This document shows positions 1-8,772 of a stretch of 51,793 nucleotides of DNA, in pieces (the first letter of the stretch is position 1; every line of letters begins with the position of its first letter). Source of the DNA: Lachnoclostridium sp. UBA3262 (lineage in GTDB: Bacteria > Bacillota > Clostridia > Lachnospirales > Lachnospiraceae). The notes beneath the pieces are model-generated. The model saw only the letters and a list, made by a program, of their open reading frames with translations, made no database searches and was not told the origin of the DNA. The stretch covers positions 1 through 51,793 of the forward strand of contig DEUM01000041.1 in assembly GCA_002362575.1 (NCBI GenBank), given 5' to 3'. The translations under genes and the position numbers were made by a program.

Positions 1-1893
1 AAGAAAAACCGGATGAATATTATTATATGTGTGGCGGCGGCAGTATTTGCAGCGTGTCTCATTTTATTTTTAAATTCTCAGATACAGAATAACACGCAAA
101 AAGAGATAACGTATACAAAGTTTGTGGAGATGCTGAAAAAGGATCAGGTAAAGAAGGTTACTTTTAAATCCAACCTGATTTATATTGAGCCAAAGACAGA
201 GGAAAAGGTGGCGATGTTCGCCGTAACGTATTATACAGGCTATGTCAATGATACAAGTCTTGTGCAGGATATGTTGAATAAATACGGCGTGGAATTTACA
301 GCGGAGATAAATGATACCGGTTCCGGTATTCTGGAGTTTTTCCTGACATATCTGTTGCCGATTGCTGGATTGTGGCTTCTGTTGTGGTTCTTTATGCGTT
401 CTGCGACAAAGGGCGGCGGGCTGATGGGCGGCGTCGGAAAGTCCAATGCAAAAATGTATGTCGAGAAAAAAACCGGAGTGACTTTCGCCGATGTAGCGGG
501 CGAGGAGGAAGCGAAGGAATCGCTGACTGAGCTGGTAGACTTTTTGAAAAATCCGTCCAAGTACCGGAAAATTGGCGCAAGGCTTCCGAAGGGGGCTCTG
601 CTGGTAGGGCCGCCGGGAACCGGTAAGACGCTGCTTGCCAAGGCGCTTGCCGGGGAAGCAGGGGTGCCGTTTTTCTCGCTGTCCGGCTCGGATTTTGTAG
701 AAATGTTTGTCGGTGTCGGGGCTTCCCGTGTGCGGGATTTGTTTAAGCAGGCAACTTCAATGGCACCGTGTATTATTTTTATAGATGAGATTGATGCGAT
801 TGGTAAAAGCCGTGACAGCCAGTATGGCGGCGGTAATGATGAGAGGGAGCAGACATTGAACCAGCTTCTCTCGGAGATGGATGGCTTTGATTCGTCTAAG
901 GGAATTATTATTCTTGGTGCGACAAACCGTCCGGAGGTTCTGGATAAGGCGCTTCTCCGTCCGGGACGTTTTGACCGCCGGATTATCGTGGAAAAACCGG
1001 ATTTGAAGGGGCGTATTGATGTATTGAAGGTACATTCCCACGACGTACTGATGGATGAGACGGTAGATTTGGAGGAGATTGCCCTTGCAACTTCGGGTGC
1101 AGTGGGTGCAGACCTTGCTAATATGGTAAATGAGGCGGCTATTATGGCAGTGAAAGACGGAAGAAATGTAGTCAGCCAGAAGGATTTGTTTGAGGCAGTC
1201 GAGGTCGTCCTTGCCGGAAAGGAGAAAAAAGACCGGATTCTCGGCAAGGAGGAGAAAAAGATTGTGGCATACCATGAAATCGGACATGCCCTTGTGACGA
1301 CAATGCTGAAAAATACGGAGCCGGTACAAAAGATTACGATTGTTCCCCGTACCATGGGAGCGCTCGGTTATGTTATGCAGGTGCCGGAGGAAGAAAAGTA
1401 TCTGATGAAGAAGGAGGAATTGCTTTCTGAAATCACAACCTTTTTTGGCGGGCGCGCTGCCGAGGAAGTGGTGTTTGATGATGTGACGACAGGGGCGTCC
1501 AATGATATCGAAAAGGCTACGTCGATTGCCCGTGCGATGGTAACCCAGTATGGTATGAGCGAAAAATTCGGGCTGATGGGGCTTGAGACCGTTCAAAGCC
1601 GTTATCTGGACGGCAGACCGGTTATGAACTGCGGTGAGGCGACAGAGAGTGAAGTGGACGCTGAAGTCATGAAGATTTTAGAGAAATGTCATGCAAGGGC
1701 GTTAAAAATAATCGAGGAAAATCAGGAGGTTCTCGGCATCCTTGCCAAGCATCTGATTGAGAAGGAGACGATTACCGGAAAAGAGTTTGTCGCGATTTTT
1801 GAGAAAGCGACCGGAATTAAGCTGAAAAAGAAAAATGCGGACGGAACGGTGCAGGAAGAAGAGAAAGCAGAAGAAATCGAGGAAACAGAATAA
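1..1893 (+). CDS. ftsH: ATP-dependent zinc metalloprotease FtsH (5' end probably outside window)
   Basis: Membrane-anchored AAA+ protease that degrades misfolded membrane proteins and some cytosolic regulators. Residues are numbered from the ATG at 13. There is a TM helix at about 3-20, an extracytoplasmic domain to about 105, and a second TM at about 107-128. The AAA module has Walker A GPPGTGKT (199-206), Walker B IIFIDEID (254-261) and an SRH with RPGRFDR (316-322). The M41 peptidase zinc motif HEIGH is at 421-425, and the tail is acidic. The frame stays open to the window edge (codons KKNR precede the ATG) and no ribosome binding site precedes position 13, so the true start probably lies upstream. 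The stop overlaps the next gene's start (TAATG). Confidence 0.95.
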   Translation, partial: KKNRMNIIICVAAAVFAACLILFLNSQIQNNTQKEITYTKFVEMLKKDQVKKVTFKSNLIYIEPKTEEKVAMFAVTYYTGYVNDTSLVQDMLNKYGVEFTAEINDTGSGILEFFLTYLLPIAGLWLLLWFFMRSATKGGGLMGGVGKSNAKMYVEKKTGVTFADVAGEEEAKESLTELVDFLKNPSKYRKIGARLPKGALLVGPPGTGKTLLAKALAGEAGVPFFSLSGSDFVEMFVGVGASRVRDLFKQATSMAPCIIFIDEIDAIGKSRDSQYGGGNDEREQTLNQLLSEMDGFDSSKGIIILGATNRPEVLDKALLRPGRFDRRIIVEKPDLKGRIDVLKVHSHDVLMDETVDLEEIALATSGAVGADLANMVNEAAIMAVKDGRNVVSQKDLFEAVEVVLAGKEKKDRILGKEEKKIVAYHEIGHALVTTMLKNTEPVQKITIVPRTMGALGYVMQVPEEEKYLMKKEELLSEITTFFGGRAAEEVVFDDVTTGASNDIEKATSIARAMVTQYGMSEKFGLMGLETVQSRYLDGRPVMNCGEATESEVDAEVMKILEKCHARALKIIEENQEVLGILAKHLIEKETITGKEFVAIFEKATGIKLKKKNADGTVQEEEKAEEIEETE

Positions 1894-2705
1894 TGGCGTA
1901 TGAGTTACTTGTGCTGGATGTGGACGGCACGCTTGTAAATACAAAAAAGGAGATTACCCGTAAGACAAGAGATGCGGTAATCGAATGTCAGGAAAATGGT
2001 ATCCGGGTGGCGATTGCTTCCGGACGGTGTACGGAGGGAATTCGACATCAGGCAAAGGAAATTAAGCTGGATGAGTTTGGCGGTTATATAATATCGTATA
2101 ACGGCGGGCGGATTACAAACTGTCGTACCGGAGAGATTGTGTATGATATTCCGTTGCCGGAGGGCATGATACATGAATTGTATGACTATTCCCTTCAGGA
2201 GCATACGGGGATTCTGACGTACCATGGCGGGAAGATTGTGGCGCACAGCGATACCGATCCGTATATTACAGTAGATGCTGACGGCTGTGATATTCCAATC
2301 TGGGTGCCGGAGGATTTTCATGCACAGGTAAATTTCCCGGTAAACAAATGTATTCTGACCGGAGAGCCGGCGCATCTGGAAGAACTGGAAAAGAAGGCGG
2401 CAAAGGATTTTGAGGGACGCTTATCGGTTTACCGCTCGGAAGGGTTTTATCTGGAAATGATGCCGCTCGGCGTGGATAAAGGCTATGGTGTTTCTAAGCT
2501 TCTGCAAAAGCTGGGATATAGCAGAAGCCAGATGATTTGCTGCGGGGATGGCTTTAATGATTTGCAGATGATTGAGTATGCCGGGCTGGGCGTAGCGATG
2601 GCAAATGCTTCCGAGGAATTAAAGAAACGGGCAGATTATATTGCGCCATCCTGTGATGAGGATGGACTGGTAGAAGTAATAAATCAATTTATTAAGGATT
2701 GGTAG
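1893..2705 (+). CDS. Cof-type HAD-superfamily phosphatase
   Basis: Cytosolic haloacid-dehalogenase-fold phosphatase of the Cof/YidA (type IIB) class. Such enzymes dephosphorylate sugar phosphates, FMN or similar small molecules, and the substrate cannot be read from sequence. Visible HAD motifs are DVDGT at residues 9-13 (nucleophile D9, acid D11), SGR for motif II near residue 43, a conserved lysine in DKGYGVSK, and GDGFNDLQM for motif IV near residue 215. The long insert between motifs II and III is the C2B cap of this family. At 270 aa it has normal length. Its ATG overlaps the ftsH stop by one base, which suggests translational coupling. Confidence 0.9.
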   Translation: MAYELLVLDVDGTLVNTKKEITRKTRDAVIECQENGIRVAIASGRCTEGIRHQAKEIKLDEFGGYIISYNGGRITNCRTGEIVYDIPLPEGMIHELYDYSLQEHTGILTYHGGKIVAHSDTDPYITVDADGCDIPIWVPEDFHAQVNFPVNKCILTGEPAHLEELEKKAAKDFEGRLSVYRSEGFYLEMMPLGVDKGYGVSKLLQKLGYSRSQMICCGDGFNDLQMIEYAGLGVAMANASEELKKRADYIAPSCDEDGLVEVINQFIKDW

Positions 2706-2716
2706 GGATTGGATTC

Positions 2717-4579
2717 GTGTTTAATCTGGATGAGGAATTGAAGAAGCTGCCGGCAAAACCGGGTGTGTATCTGATGCATGATAAGTCAGATGAAATCATA
2801 TATGTGGGGAAGGCGATTAGCCTGAAAAACCGTGTCAGGCAGTATTTTCAGAAAAGCCGGAACGTGACTCCGAAAATTCAACGGATGATAGACAGGATTG
2901 CATGGTTCGAGTACATTGTGACGGACAGTGAGCTGGAAGCCCTTGTATTGGAGTGCAATCTGATTAAGGAGTACAGCCCGCGCTATAATACGATGTTGAA
3001 GGACGGAAAATCGTATCCGTTTCTAAAAGCAACGGTCAAAGAAGCCTATCCGAGGCTTCTTTTTGCACGTGAGATGAAGCGGGATAATAGTCGGTATTTT
3101 GGGCCTTTTACAAGTGGTAAGGCGATTCGTGATACGATTGAGCTGGTAAACAGTTTATTTCATCTGCGCAGCTGCCGGAAGTCTTTTCCGCGTGATATCG
3201 GGAAAGAGCGGCCTTGTCTGTATCATCAGATCGGTCAGTGCCCGGCACCTTGTCAGGGAAATGTATCCGAGGAGGCATACCGGGCAGATTTTGAAAAGGC
3301 GCTGAAGTTTTTGCAGGGAGATACGAAACCGGTTATCCGGGAACTAACAGAGAAGATGGAGGAAGCCTCCGCCCATATGGAGTTTGAGGAGGCGGCAGGA
3401 TACCGGGATTTGATTCAAAGTATACAACAGGTAACGGAGAAGCAGAAAATTACGTCAGATGACAATGAGGACAGGGATATTGTTGCGATGGCAAGAGGCG
3501 GTGACGAGGCAGTCGTGCAGGTGTTTTTTATCCGTGGAGGAAAGCTGATTGGCAGGGAGCATTACTATCTGACCGGGGTTCTGGAGGAGGAAAATGCAGA
3601 TGTGCTGTCCGCATTTATCAAGCAGATGTATTCGGGAACGCCTTATATTCCGAAAGAAATCTGGACGGAGGAGGAAGTTTCTGACAGCGAGGCTATTTTG
3701 GAGTGGCTGTCTGCCAAGAGGGAGAGAAAGGTTTACTTCCGTGTGCCGAAACGGGGAGAGAAGGAGCGGCTTCTGGAGCTGGCGAAGCGAAACGCTTTTA
3801 TGGTGTTGACAAAGGACGCGGAAAAGCTGAAGGCGGAGCACGCACGGACGGTTGGAGCAATGGAGGAAATCCAGAGATTGCTCGGTATGCAGGGGCTTGT
3901 GCGGGTAGAATCCTATGATATTTCAAATATAAATGGTTTTGAGACAGTCGGCTCCATGGTTGTCTTCGAGAACGGCAAGGCGAAGAAAAACGATTACCGC
4001 AAGTTCCGTATCCGTACAGTCAGCGGGCCGGATGATTATGGGGCAATGGAGGAAATGCTGACAAGGCGGTTTGAACACAGCAAACGGGAGAATCTTTCGG
4101 AACTGGATTCTTTTGGGCATTTGCCGGATATTATTTTTATGGACGGGGGAAAAGGGCAGGTAAACATAGCGGAAAAAGTATTGTTAAATCTAGATATAAG
4201 CGTGCCGGTCTGCGGTATGGTAAAGGATGACCACCATAGGACAAGGGGATTGTATTTTCGAAATCAGGAAATTCCGATAGATACCCACGGACAGGGATTC
4301 CGGCTGATTACAAAAATTCAGGACGAGACGCACCGCTTTGCCATTGAGTACCACAAACAGATACGGAGTAAGGCGCAGGTGCACTCGGTGCTGGATGATA
4401 TACCGACAATCGGGGAGACAAGAAGAAAAGCGCTGATGAGATATTTTGATTCCATTGAGGAGATTCGGAATGCAACGCTAGAGGAACTGAAAGCGGTTCC
4501 CGGCATGAACGAGCGCTCGGCAAGGGAAGTTGTAAAGTGGGCGGGGAGAGAACAGGGCGAGACGTCAGATAGGAGTTAA
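2717..4579 (+). CDS. uvrC: Excinuclease ABC subunit C (UvrC)
   Basis: Nuclease subunit of UvrABC nucleotide excision repair, incising both sides of a lesion. The N-terminal GIY-YIG domain is visible as GVY (16-18), IIYVGKA (27-33) and the catalytic-type Arg in NRVRQYF (38-44). A cysteine-bearing region near residues 145-175 may bind a cofactor. A UVR motif lies near 200-235, followed by the RNase H-like endonuclease domain and a C-terminal double helix-hairpin-helix ending in PGMNERSAREVV. I chose the GTG start because MFNLDEELKKLP is the usual N-terminus in this family and a GGTAGGGA ribosome binding site lies 8-10 bases upstream. No SOS box is visible in front of it, so it is probably cotranscribed with ftsH and the HAD gene. 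Confidence 0.95.
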   Translation: MFNLDEELKKLPAKPGVYLMHDKSDEIIYVGKAISLKNRVRQYFQKSRNVTPKIQRMIDRIAWFEYIVTDSELEALVLECNLIKEYSPRYNTMLKDGKSYPFLKATVKEAYPRLLFAREMKRDNSRYFGPFTSGKAIRDTIELVNSLFHLRSCRKSFPRDIGKERPCLYHQIGQCPAPCQGNVSEEAYRADFEKALKFLQGDTKPVIRELTEKMEEASAHMEFEEAAGYRDLIQSIQQVTEKQKITSDDNEDRDIVAMARGGDEAVVQVFFIRGGKLIGREHYYLTGVLEEENADVLSAFIKQMYSGTPYIPKEIWTEEEVSDSEAILEWLSAKRERKVYFRVPKRGEKERLLELAKRNAFMVLTKDAEKLKAEHARTVGAMEEIQRLLGMQGLVRVESYDISNINGFETVGSMVVFENGKAKKNDYRKFRIRTVSGPDDYGAMEEMLTRRFEHSKRENLSELDSFGHLPDIIFMDGGKGQVNIAEKVLLNLDISVPVCGMVKDDHHRTRGLYFRNQEIPIDTHGQGFRLITKIQDETHRFAIEYHKQIRSKAQVHSVLDDIPTIGETRRKALMRYFDSIEEIRNATLEELKAVPGMNERSAREVVKWAGREQGETSDRS

Positions 4580-4581
4580 GA

Positions 4582-6462
4582 ATGGAGCATGCTTTTTTAC
4601 CTGTCTCAAAGGAAGATATGAGACAGCGCGGGTGGGAGCAGTGCGATTTTGTCTATGTGATAGGCGACGCTTATGTGGACCATTCCTCCTTTGGCCCGGC
4701 GATTATCAGCCGTCATCTGGAGGCGAATGGTTACAAGGTGGGAATCATTTCCCAGCCGGATTGGAAAAAGGATGACAGCATAACGGTGCTTGGCGAACCG
4801 AGGCTGGCCTTCTTAGTGTGCGGCGGGAATATGGATTCTATGGTAAACCACTACACTGTGGCGAAGAAGCGGCGAGGAAAAGACGCCTACACACCGGGCG
4901 GTGTCATGGGGAAACGACCGGACTATGCGACTATTGTGTACTCGAATCTGATACGCAGAACATACAAGGAGACGCCGATTATTATTGGCGGGATTGAGGC
5001 GAGTTTAAGGCGGCTGGCGCACTATGACTATTGGTCAGATAAAATAAAACATTCGATTCTGCTGGATTCCGGGGCGGATTTGATTTCCTATGGGATGGGA
5101 GAACGGAGTATACTGGAAATTGCCGAGGCATTAGACAGCGGCATGGCGGTCAAAGATATCACTTACATTCCGGGCACGGTTTACCGGACGAAACAGGATG
5201 AAATCAATGCTTACAAGCCGGTTTTCCTTCCTTTATACGAGGAAATCGTGGCGGATAAGAGAAAGTATGCCGAGAGTTTTATGCGGCAATACGAGAATAC
5301 GGATGCATTTACAGCGAGACCGCTTGTCGAGCTCTATCCGAATAAGGTAGCAGTGGTGCAGAATCCGCCTGCAAAGCCGTTGACTACGCAGGAGATGGAT
5401 GACATATATGCCTATCCGTATACCGGAACATACCATCCTTCGTATGAAGCGCTCGGCGGTGTTCCGGCAATCCGTGAGATTCAGTTCAGTCTGACGAGCT
5501 GCAGGGGATGCTTTGGCGGGTGCAGCTTTTGTGCACTAACCTTTCATCAGGGCCGAACCGTGCAGGCGCGCAGCCATGCGTCCCTAGTGAGGGAAGCAGA
5601 GGAAATGACGAAGAAACGGGAGTTTAAGGGATACATCCATGATGTGGGCGGTCCGACGGGCAACTTTCGGAAACCTGCCTGTGAAAAGCAGATGAAAACG
5701 GGAGTCTGTCTGAAAAAGCAGTGTCTTTTCCCAAAGCCCTGTGCGAATCTGAAGGCAGAACATAAGGATTATGTAGCCTTGCTAAAGAAGTTACGGAATA
5801 TACCAAAGGTAAAAAAGGTGTTTGTGCGCTCCGGACTTCGGTTTGATTATGTCATGGCAGATTCGGATGATACGTTTTTGCGGGAGTTGTGCGAACACCA
5901 TATCAGCGGACAGCTCCGGGTGGCGCCGGAGCATGTGTCAGACAGTGTTTTGCATGCGATGGGAAAGCCGTCAAACGATGTGTACAGAAAATTTTTGAAG
6001 CGCTATGAAAGGGTAAATAGGCTGACGGGAAAGCAGCAGTATGTTGTCCCTTATCTTATGTCCTCCCATCCGGGCTCGACTCTGAAGGAGGCAGTAGAGC
6101 TGGCAGAGTATGTCCGGGATATCGGCTATATGCCGGAGCAGGTTCAGGATTTTTATCCTACCCCGGCGACAATTTCTACCTGTATGTACTATACAGGTCT
6201 GGATCCGCGGACGATGAAACCGGTTTATGTGCCTCGGACGCCGCATGAGAAGGCGATGCAGAGGGCGCTGATTCAATACCGGAATCCGGAGAATTATGAG
6301 CTGGTAAAGGAGGCGCTGTACAAGGCGGGGCGTGAGGATTTGATTGGGTTTGATAAGCATTGTCTGATACCGCCAAGAAAATTAGCCGGAAAAAGTACGA
6401 AAAAAGGGAATGTTAGAAAGCGGATGGGAAAAAATAAGAAAAAGTTTAAAAAAAAGTCTTGA
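4582..6462 (+). CDS. YgiQ family radical SAM protein
   Basis: Member of the conserved YgiQ/UPF0313 radical SAM family, whose reaction is still not established. The radical SAM cluster motif CxxxCxxC is at residues 310, 314 and 317 (within SCRGCFGGCSFC), in the middle of the protein as usual for YgiQ. The N-terminal ~300 residues include FLVCGGNMDSMV and GGIEASLRR, typical of the family. The last ~35 residues are very lysine-rich (ending KKFKKKS), common in Clostridia homologues. An AGGAG site inside the uvrC 3' end serves the ATG two bases after the uvrC stop, so the pair is probably cotranscribed. The 3' end carries the -35 box of the next gene's promoter. Confidence 0.9.
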   Translation: MEHAFLPVSKEDMRQRGWEQCDFVYVIGDAYVDHSSFGPAIISRHLEANGYKVGIISQPDWKKDDSITVLGEPRLAFLVCGGNMDSMVNHYTVAKKRRGKDAYTPGGVMGKRPDYATIVYSNLIRRTYKETPIIIGGIEASLRRLAHYDYWSDKIKHSILLDSGADLISYGMGERSILEIAEALDSGMAVKDITYIPGTVYRTKQDEINAYKPVFLPLYEEIVADKRKYAESFMRQYENTDAFTARPLVELYPNKVAVVQNPPAKPLTTQEMDDIYAYPYTGTYHPSYEALGGVPAIREIQFSLTSCRGCFGGCSFCALTFHQGRTVQARSHASLVREAEEMTKKREFKGYIHDVGGPTGNFRKPACEKQMKTGVCLKKQCLFPKPCANLKAEHKDYVALLKKLRNIPKVKKVFVRSGLRFDYVMADSDDTFLRELCEHHISGQLRVAPEHVSDSVLHAMGKPSNDVYRKFLKRYERVNRLTGKQQYVVPYLMSSHPGSTLKEAVELAEYVRDIGYMPEQVQDFYPTPATISTCMYYTGLDPRTMKPVYVPRTPHEKAMQRALIQYRNPENYELVKEALYKAGREDLIGFDKHCLIPPRKLAGKSTKKGNVRKRMGKNKKKFKKKS

Positions 6463-6489
6463 CCGTTACGTTACGTTGTAGTTTATAGT
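6459..6489 (+). promoter_or_regulatory. MerR-type promoter with 19-bp spacer
   Basis: A TTGACC -35 box (6459-6464) and a TATAGT -10 box (6484-6489) are separated by 19 bp, two more than the standard 17. The spacer holds an imperfect dyad, with ACCGTTACGT on the left and a related sequence on the opposite strand on the right. MerR-family activators act at such over-long spacers by untwisting the DNA. The downstream gene encodes a MerR-domain protein, so autoregulation is likely. The -35 overlaps the end of the ygiQ-like gene. Confidence 0.7.
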
Positions 6490-6516
6490 ATAGACAAAAG
6501 ATGACGGGGTGAGCAG

Positions 6517-7704
6517 ATGACGAAAAGAAAACAGTATACGACAGGAGAATTTGCAAAAAAAGCGAATGTATCCATCCGGACAATTCATTATTATAATGAC
6601 AAGAAGCTGATTACACCGAGCTTTGTCAGTGAAGCCGGATACCGGTATTACAGTGATGAAGATTTTGCGAAGCTACAAAAAGTGCTGACACTAAAACATT
6701 TGGGATTTTCACTGGAAGAAATTCGCATGATTTCACTTCATGAGAAGAATACTGACTTTCTCCGCCAGTCTTTTGAGCTTCAGTTGGATTTGGTGCGCAA
6801 GCGGATTGCACATTTGCAGTTTGTGGAGCAGTCGATACAGCAGACGGCGAAAGAATTTAATGAGACAGGGGAGGTGGATTGGGAGGCCATGACACATCTG
6901 ATTCAGATTGTAGATATGGAAAAGGATTTGGTTGAGCAGTACAAGAATGGCGAGAATATTAAATCTAGAATTTATTTACACGATAAGTATTCTTATAACG
7001 AACAGGGATGGTTTCCGTGGCTGTTCTCGCAGATTCGTACCGCAGGCGTCAGGGATGTTTTGGAACTGGGCTGTGGGGATGGTGCTTTCTGGAAAATGTG
7101 CGCGGAACAGATACCGGATGACTGGCACATTGTTCTGTCGGATGTGTCCAGAGGAATGTTGGAGGATGCTGCCCACAATCTTCAGGGGATACCCGGGGAC
7201 AGGAGCTTTCTCACCGCTGACTGCCAGAAAATTCCATGTGAAGACAGCAGTTTTGACATTGTGATTGCGAACCATGTTCTGTTCTATCCGAAAAATCTTC
7301 CGGCGGCGCTGAGAGAAATCTACCGGGTGCTGCGGCCGGGCGGCGTGCTGTACTGCGCAACCTATGGAAGCCGTCATATGAAGGAGATAGAAGGAATGAC
7401 AAAAGAATTTGATGAGGAAATCAGCTTGTCAAGAGTGAAGCTCTATGAGAATTTCGGACTGGAAAACGGCAGGGAATGGCTGCAGAAATATTTTTCAGAT
7501 ATCCGCTGTGTAGAATATCCGGATTATCTGAATGTAACGGAGGCAGAGCCGTTGCTGGATTACATTTTGTCCTGTCACGGCAATCAGAGGGAACGGCTTG
7601 TTCAGCGATATGAATCGTTTCGGCAGTTCCTGCAGAAAAAACTGGAGCGAGAAGGGGCAATCCGGATTACGAAACAAGCGGGATTGTTTATTGCAAAAAA
7701 GTAA
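6517..7704 (+). CDS. MerR-family regulator fused to a SAM-dependent methyltransferase
   Basis: A two-domain protein of 395 aa. Residues 6-75 form a MerR winged helix-turn-helix (YTTGEFAKKANVSIRTIHYY, then GYRYY and the KHLGFSLEEI segment). It is followed by a coiled-coil dimerisation stretch to about 115. Residues ~155-395 form a class I methyltransferase with motif I LELGCGDG (182-189), an acidic residue after motif II (LSDVS, 208-212) and the post-motif FDIVIANHVLFY. The methyltransferase occupies the place of the usual MerR effector domain. The ligand or substrate is unknown; the fusion suggests that a small molecule is both sensed and modified. The ATG follows a GGGGTGAG site, and the promoter at 6459-6489 fits autoregulation. 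Confidence 0.85.
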   Translation: MTKRKQYTTGEFAKKANVSIRTIHYYNDKKLITPSFVSEAGYRYYSDEDFAKLQKVLTLKHLGFSLEEIRMISLHEKNTDFLRQSFELQLDLVRKRIAHLQFVEQSIQQTAKEFNETGEVDWEAMTHLIQIVDMEKDLVEQYKNGENIKSRIYLHDKYSYNEQGWFPWLFSQIRTAGVRDVLELGCGDGAFWKMCAEQIPDDWHIVLSDVSRGMLEDAAHNLQGIPGDRSFLTADCQKIPCEDSSFDIVIANHVLFYPKNLPAALREIYRVLRPGGVLYCATYGSRHMKEIEGMTKEFDEEISLSRVKLYENFGLENGREWLQKYFSDIRCVEYPDYLNVTEAEPLLDYILSCHGNQRERLVQRYESFRQFLQKKLEREGAIRITKQAGLFIAKK

Positions 7705-7720
7705 CGAAAAGGAGGCAATT

Positions 7721-8746
7721 ATGAAAATTTGTGTGACCGGCGGCGCCGGATTTATCGGAGGCAATTTTGTACAGTATATGGTAAAGAAATACCCGGATTA
7801 CGAAATATTAAATCTGGACTTACTAACATATGCAGGTAATCTTGAGACACTGAAACCAGTGGAAAATGAACCGAATTACCGTTTTGTCCGCGGGGATATT
7901 GCGGATCGAAGCTTTATTATGGATTTGTTTGAAAAGGAAAAGTTTGATGTAGTCGTAAATTTTGCGGCAGAGAGTCATGTAGACCGTTCTATCAGTGAGC
8001 CGGGCATTTTTGTGCAGACAAATGTAATGGGAACGCAGGTACTTTTGGATGCATGTAAAGAATATGGGGTAAAAAGGTTTCATCAGGTATCCACGGATGA
8101 GGTGTACGGCGACCTTCCGATCGACCGTCCGGATTTGTTTTTCCATGAGGACACGCCACTCCACACCTCAAGCCCGTACTCCTCAAGTAAGGCGAGCGCA
8201 GATTTATTTGTTATGGCATATGAGAGGACATTTGGACTTCCGGTAACGATTTCCCGCTGTTCTAATAACTATGGGCCGTACCAGTTTCCAGAGAAACTGA
8301 TTCCGCTTATTCTCTCAAGGGCACTGGAGGATGAACCGCTGCCAGTTTACGGAAAGGGCGAAAATGTCAGAGACTGGCTGCATGTAGAGGACCACTGTAC
8401 CGCCATTGATTTGATTATTCATAATGGACAATCGGGTGAGATTTATAATGTAGGCGGACACAACGAGAAAACAAATCTGGAAGTGGTAAAGACGATTCTG
8501 AAAGAGGTTGGAAAGCCGGAAAGCCTGATTGAATTTGTCACGGACCGCCCGGGACATGATTTGCGTTACGCGATTGATCCGTCCAAGATTGAGAGAGAGC
8601 TTGTCTGGAAGCCGAGATATAATTTTGATACCGGAATCCGTCAGACAATACAGTGGTATCTGGATAATAAGGGCTGGTGGGAAAATATTATCAGCGGCGA
8701 GTACGAGAAATATTTTGAGAAAATGTATGGGGAGCGTCTGGCATAA
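7721..8746 (+). CDS. rfbB: dTDP-glucose 4,6-dehydratase
   Basis: NAD-dependent short-chain dehydrogenase/reductase-fold enzyme converting dTDP-glucose to dTDP-4-keto-6-deoxyglucose, the second step of dTDP-L-rhamnose synthesis. The Rossmann motif GGAGFIG is at residues 7-13. STDEVYG (124-130) carries the T-D-E residues of the dehydratase active site. The YSSSK catalytic Tyr/Lys pair is at 153 and 157. Length (341 aa) is normal for RfbB/RmlB. The ATG at 7721 has a strong AAAGGAGG site nine bases upstream; an in-frame open stretch further upstream overlaps the MerR fusion gene and is not needed. rfbD follows after 26 bp. The rfbA and rfbC partners are not in the window. Confidence 0.95.
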   Translation: MKICVTGGAGFIGGNFVQYMVKKYPDYEILNLDLLTYAGNLETLKPVENEPNYRFVRGDIADRSFIMDLFEKEKFDVVVNFAAESHVDRSISEPGIFVQTNVMGTQVLLDACKEYGVKRFHQVSTDEVYGDLPIDRPDLFFHEDTPLHTSSPYSSSKASADLFVMAYERTFGLPVTISRCSNNYGPYQFPEKLIPLILSRALEDEPLPVYGKGENVRDWLHVEDHCTAIDLIIHNGQSGEIYNVGGHNEKTNLEVVKTILKEVGKPESLIEFVTDRPGHDLRYAIDPSKIERELVWKPRYNFDTGIRQTIQWYLDNKGWWENIISGEYEKYFEKMYGERLA

Positions 8747-8772
8747 GGACGTTTCCGGAATTGGAGGTTAGT

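Noticed and set aside
240..1355. Long open frame (371 codons) antisense to ftsH, and similar ones antisense to the PBP, tig and lon genes
   Set aside because: They mirror strongly coding, G+C-biased genes, have low-complexity Ser/Arg- or Leu/His-rich translations, no ribosome binding sites and no family features.
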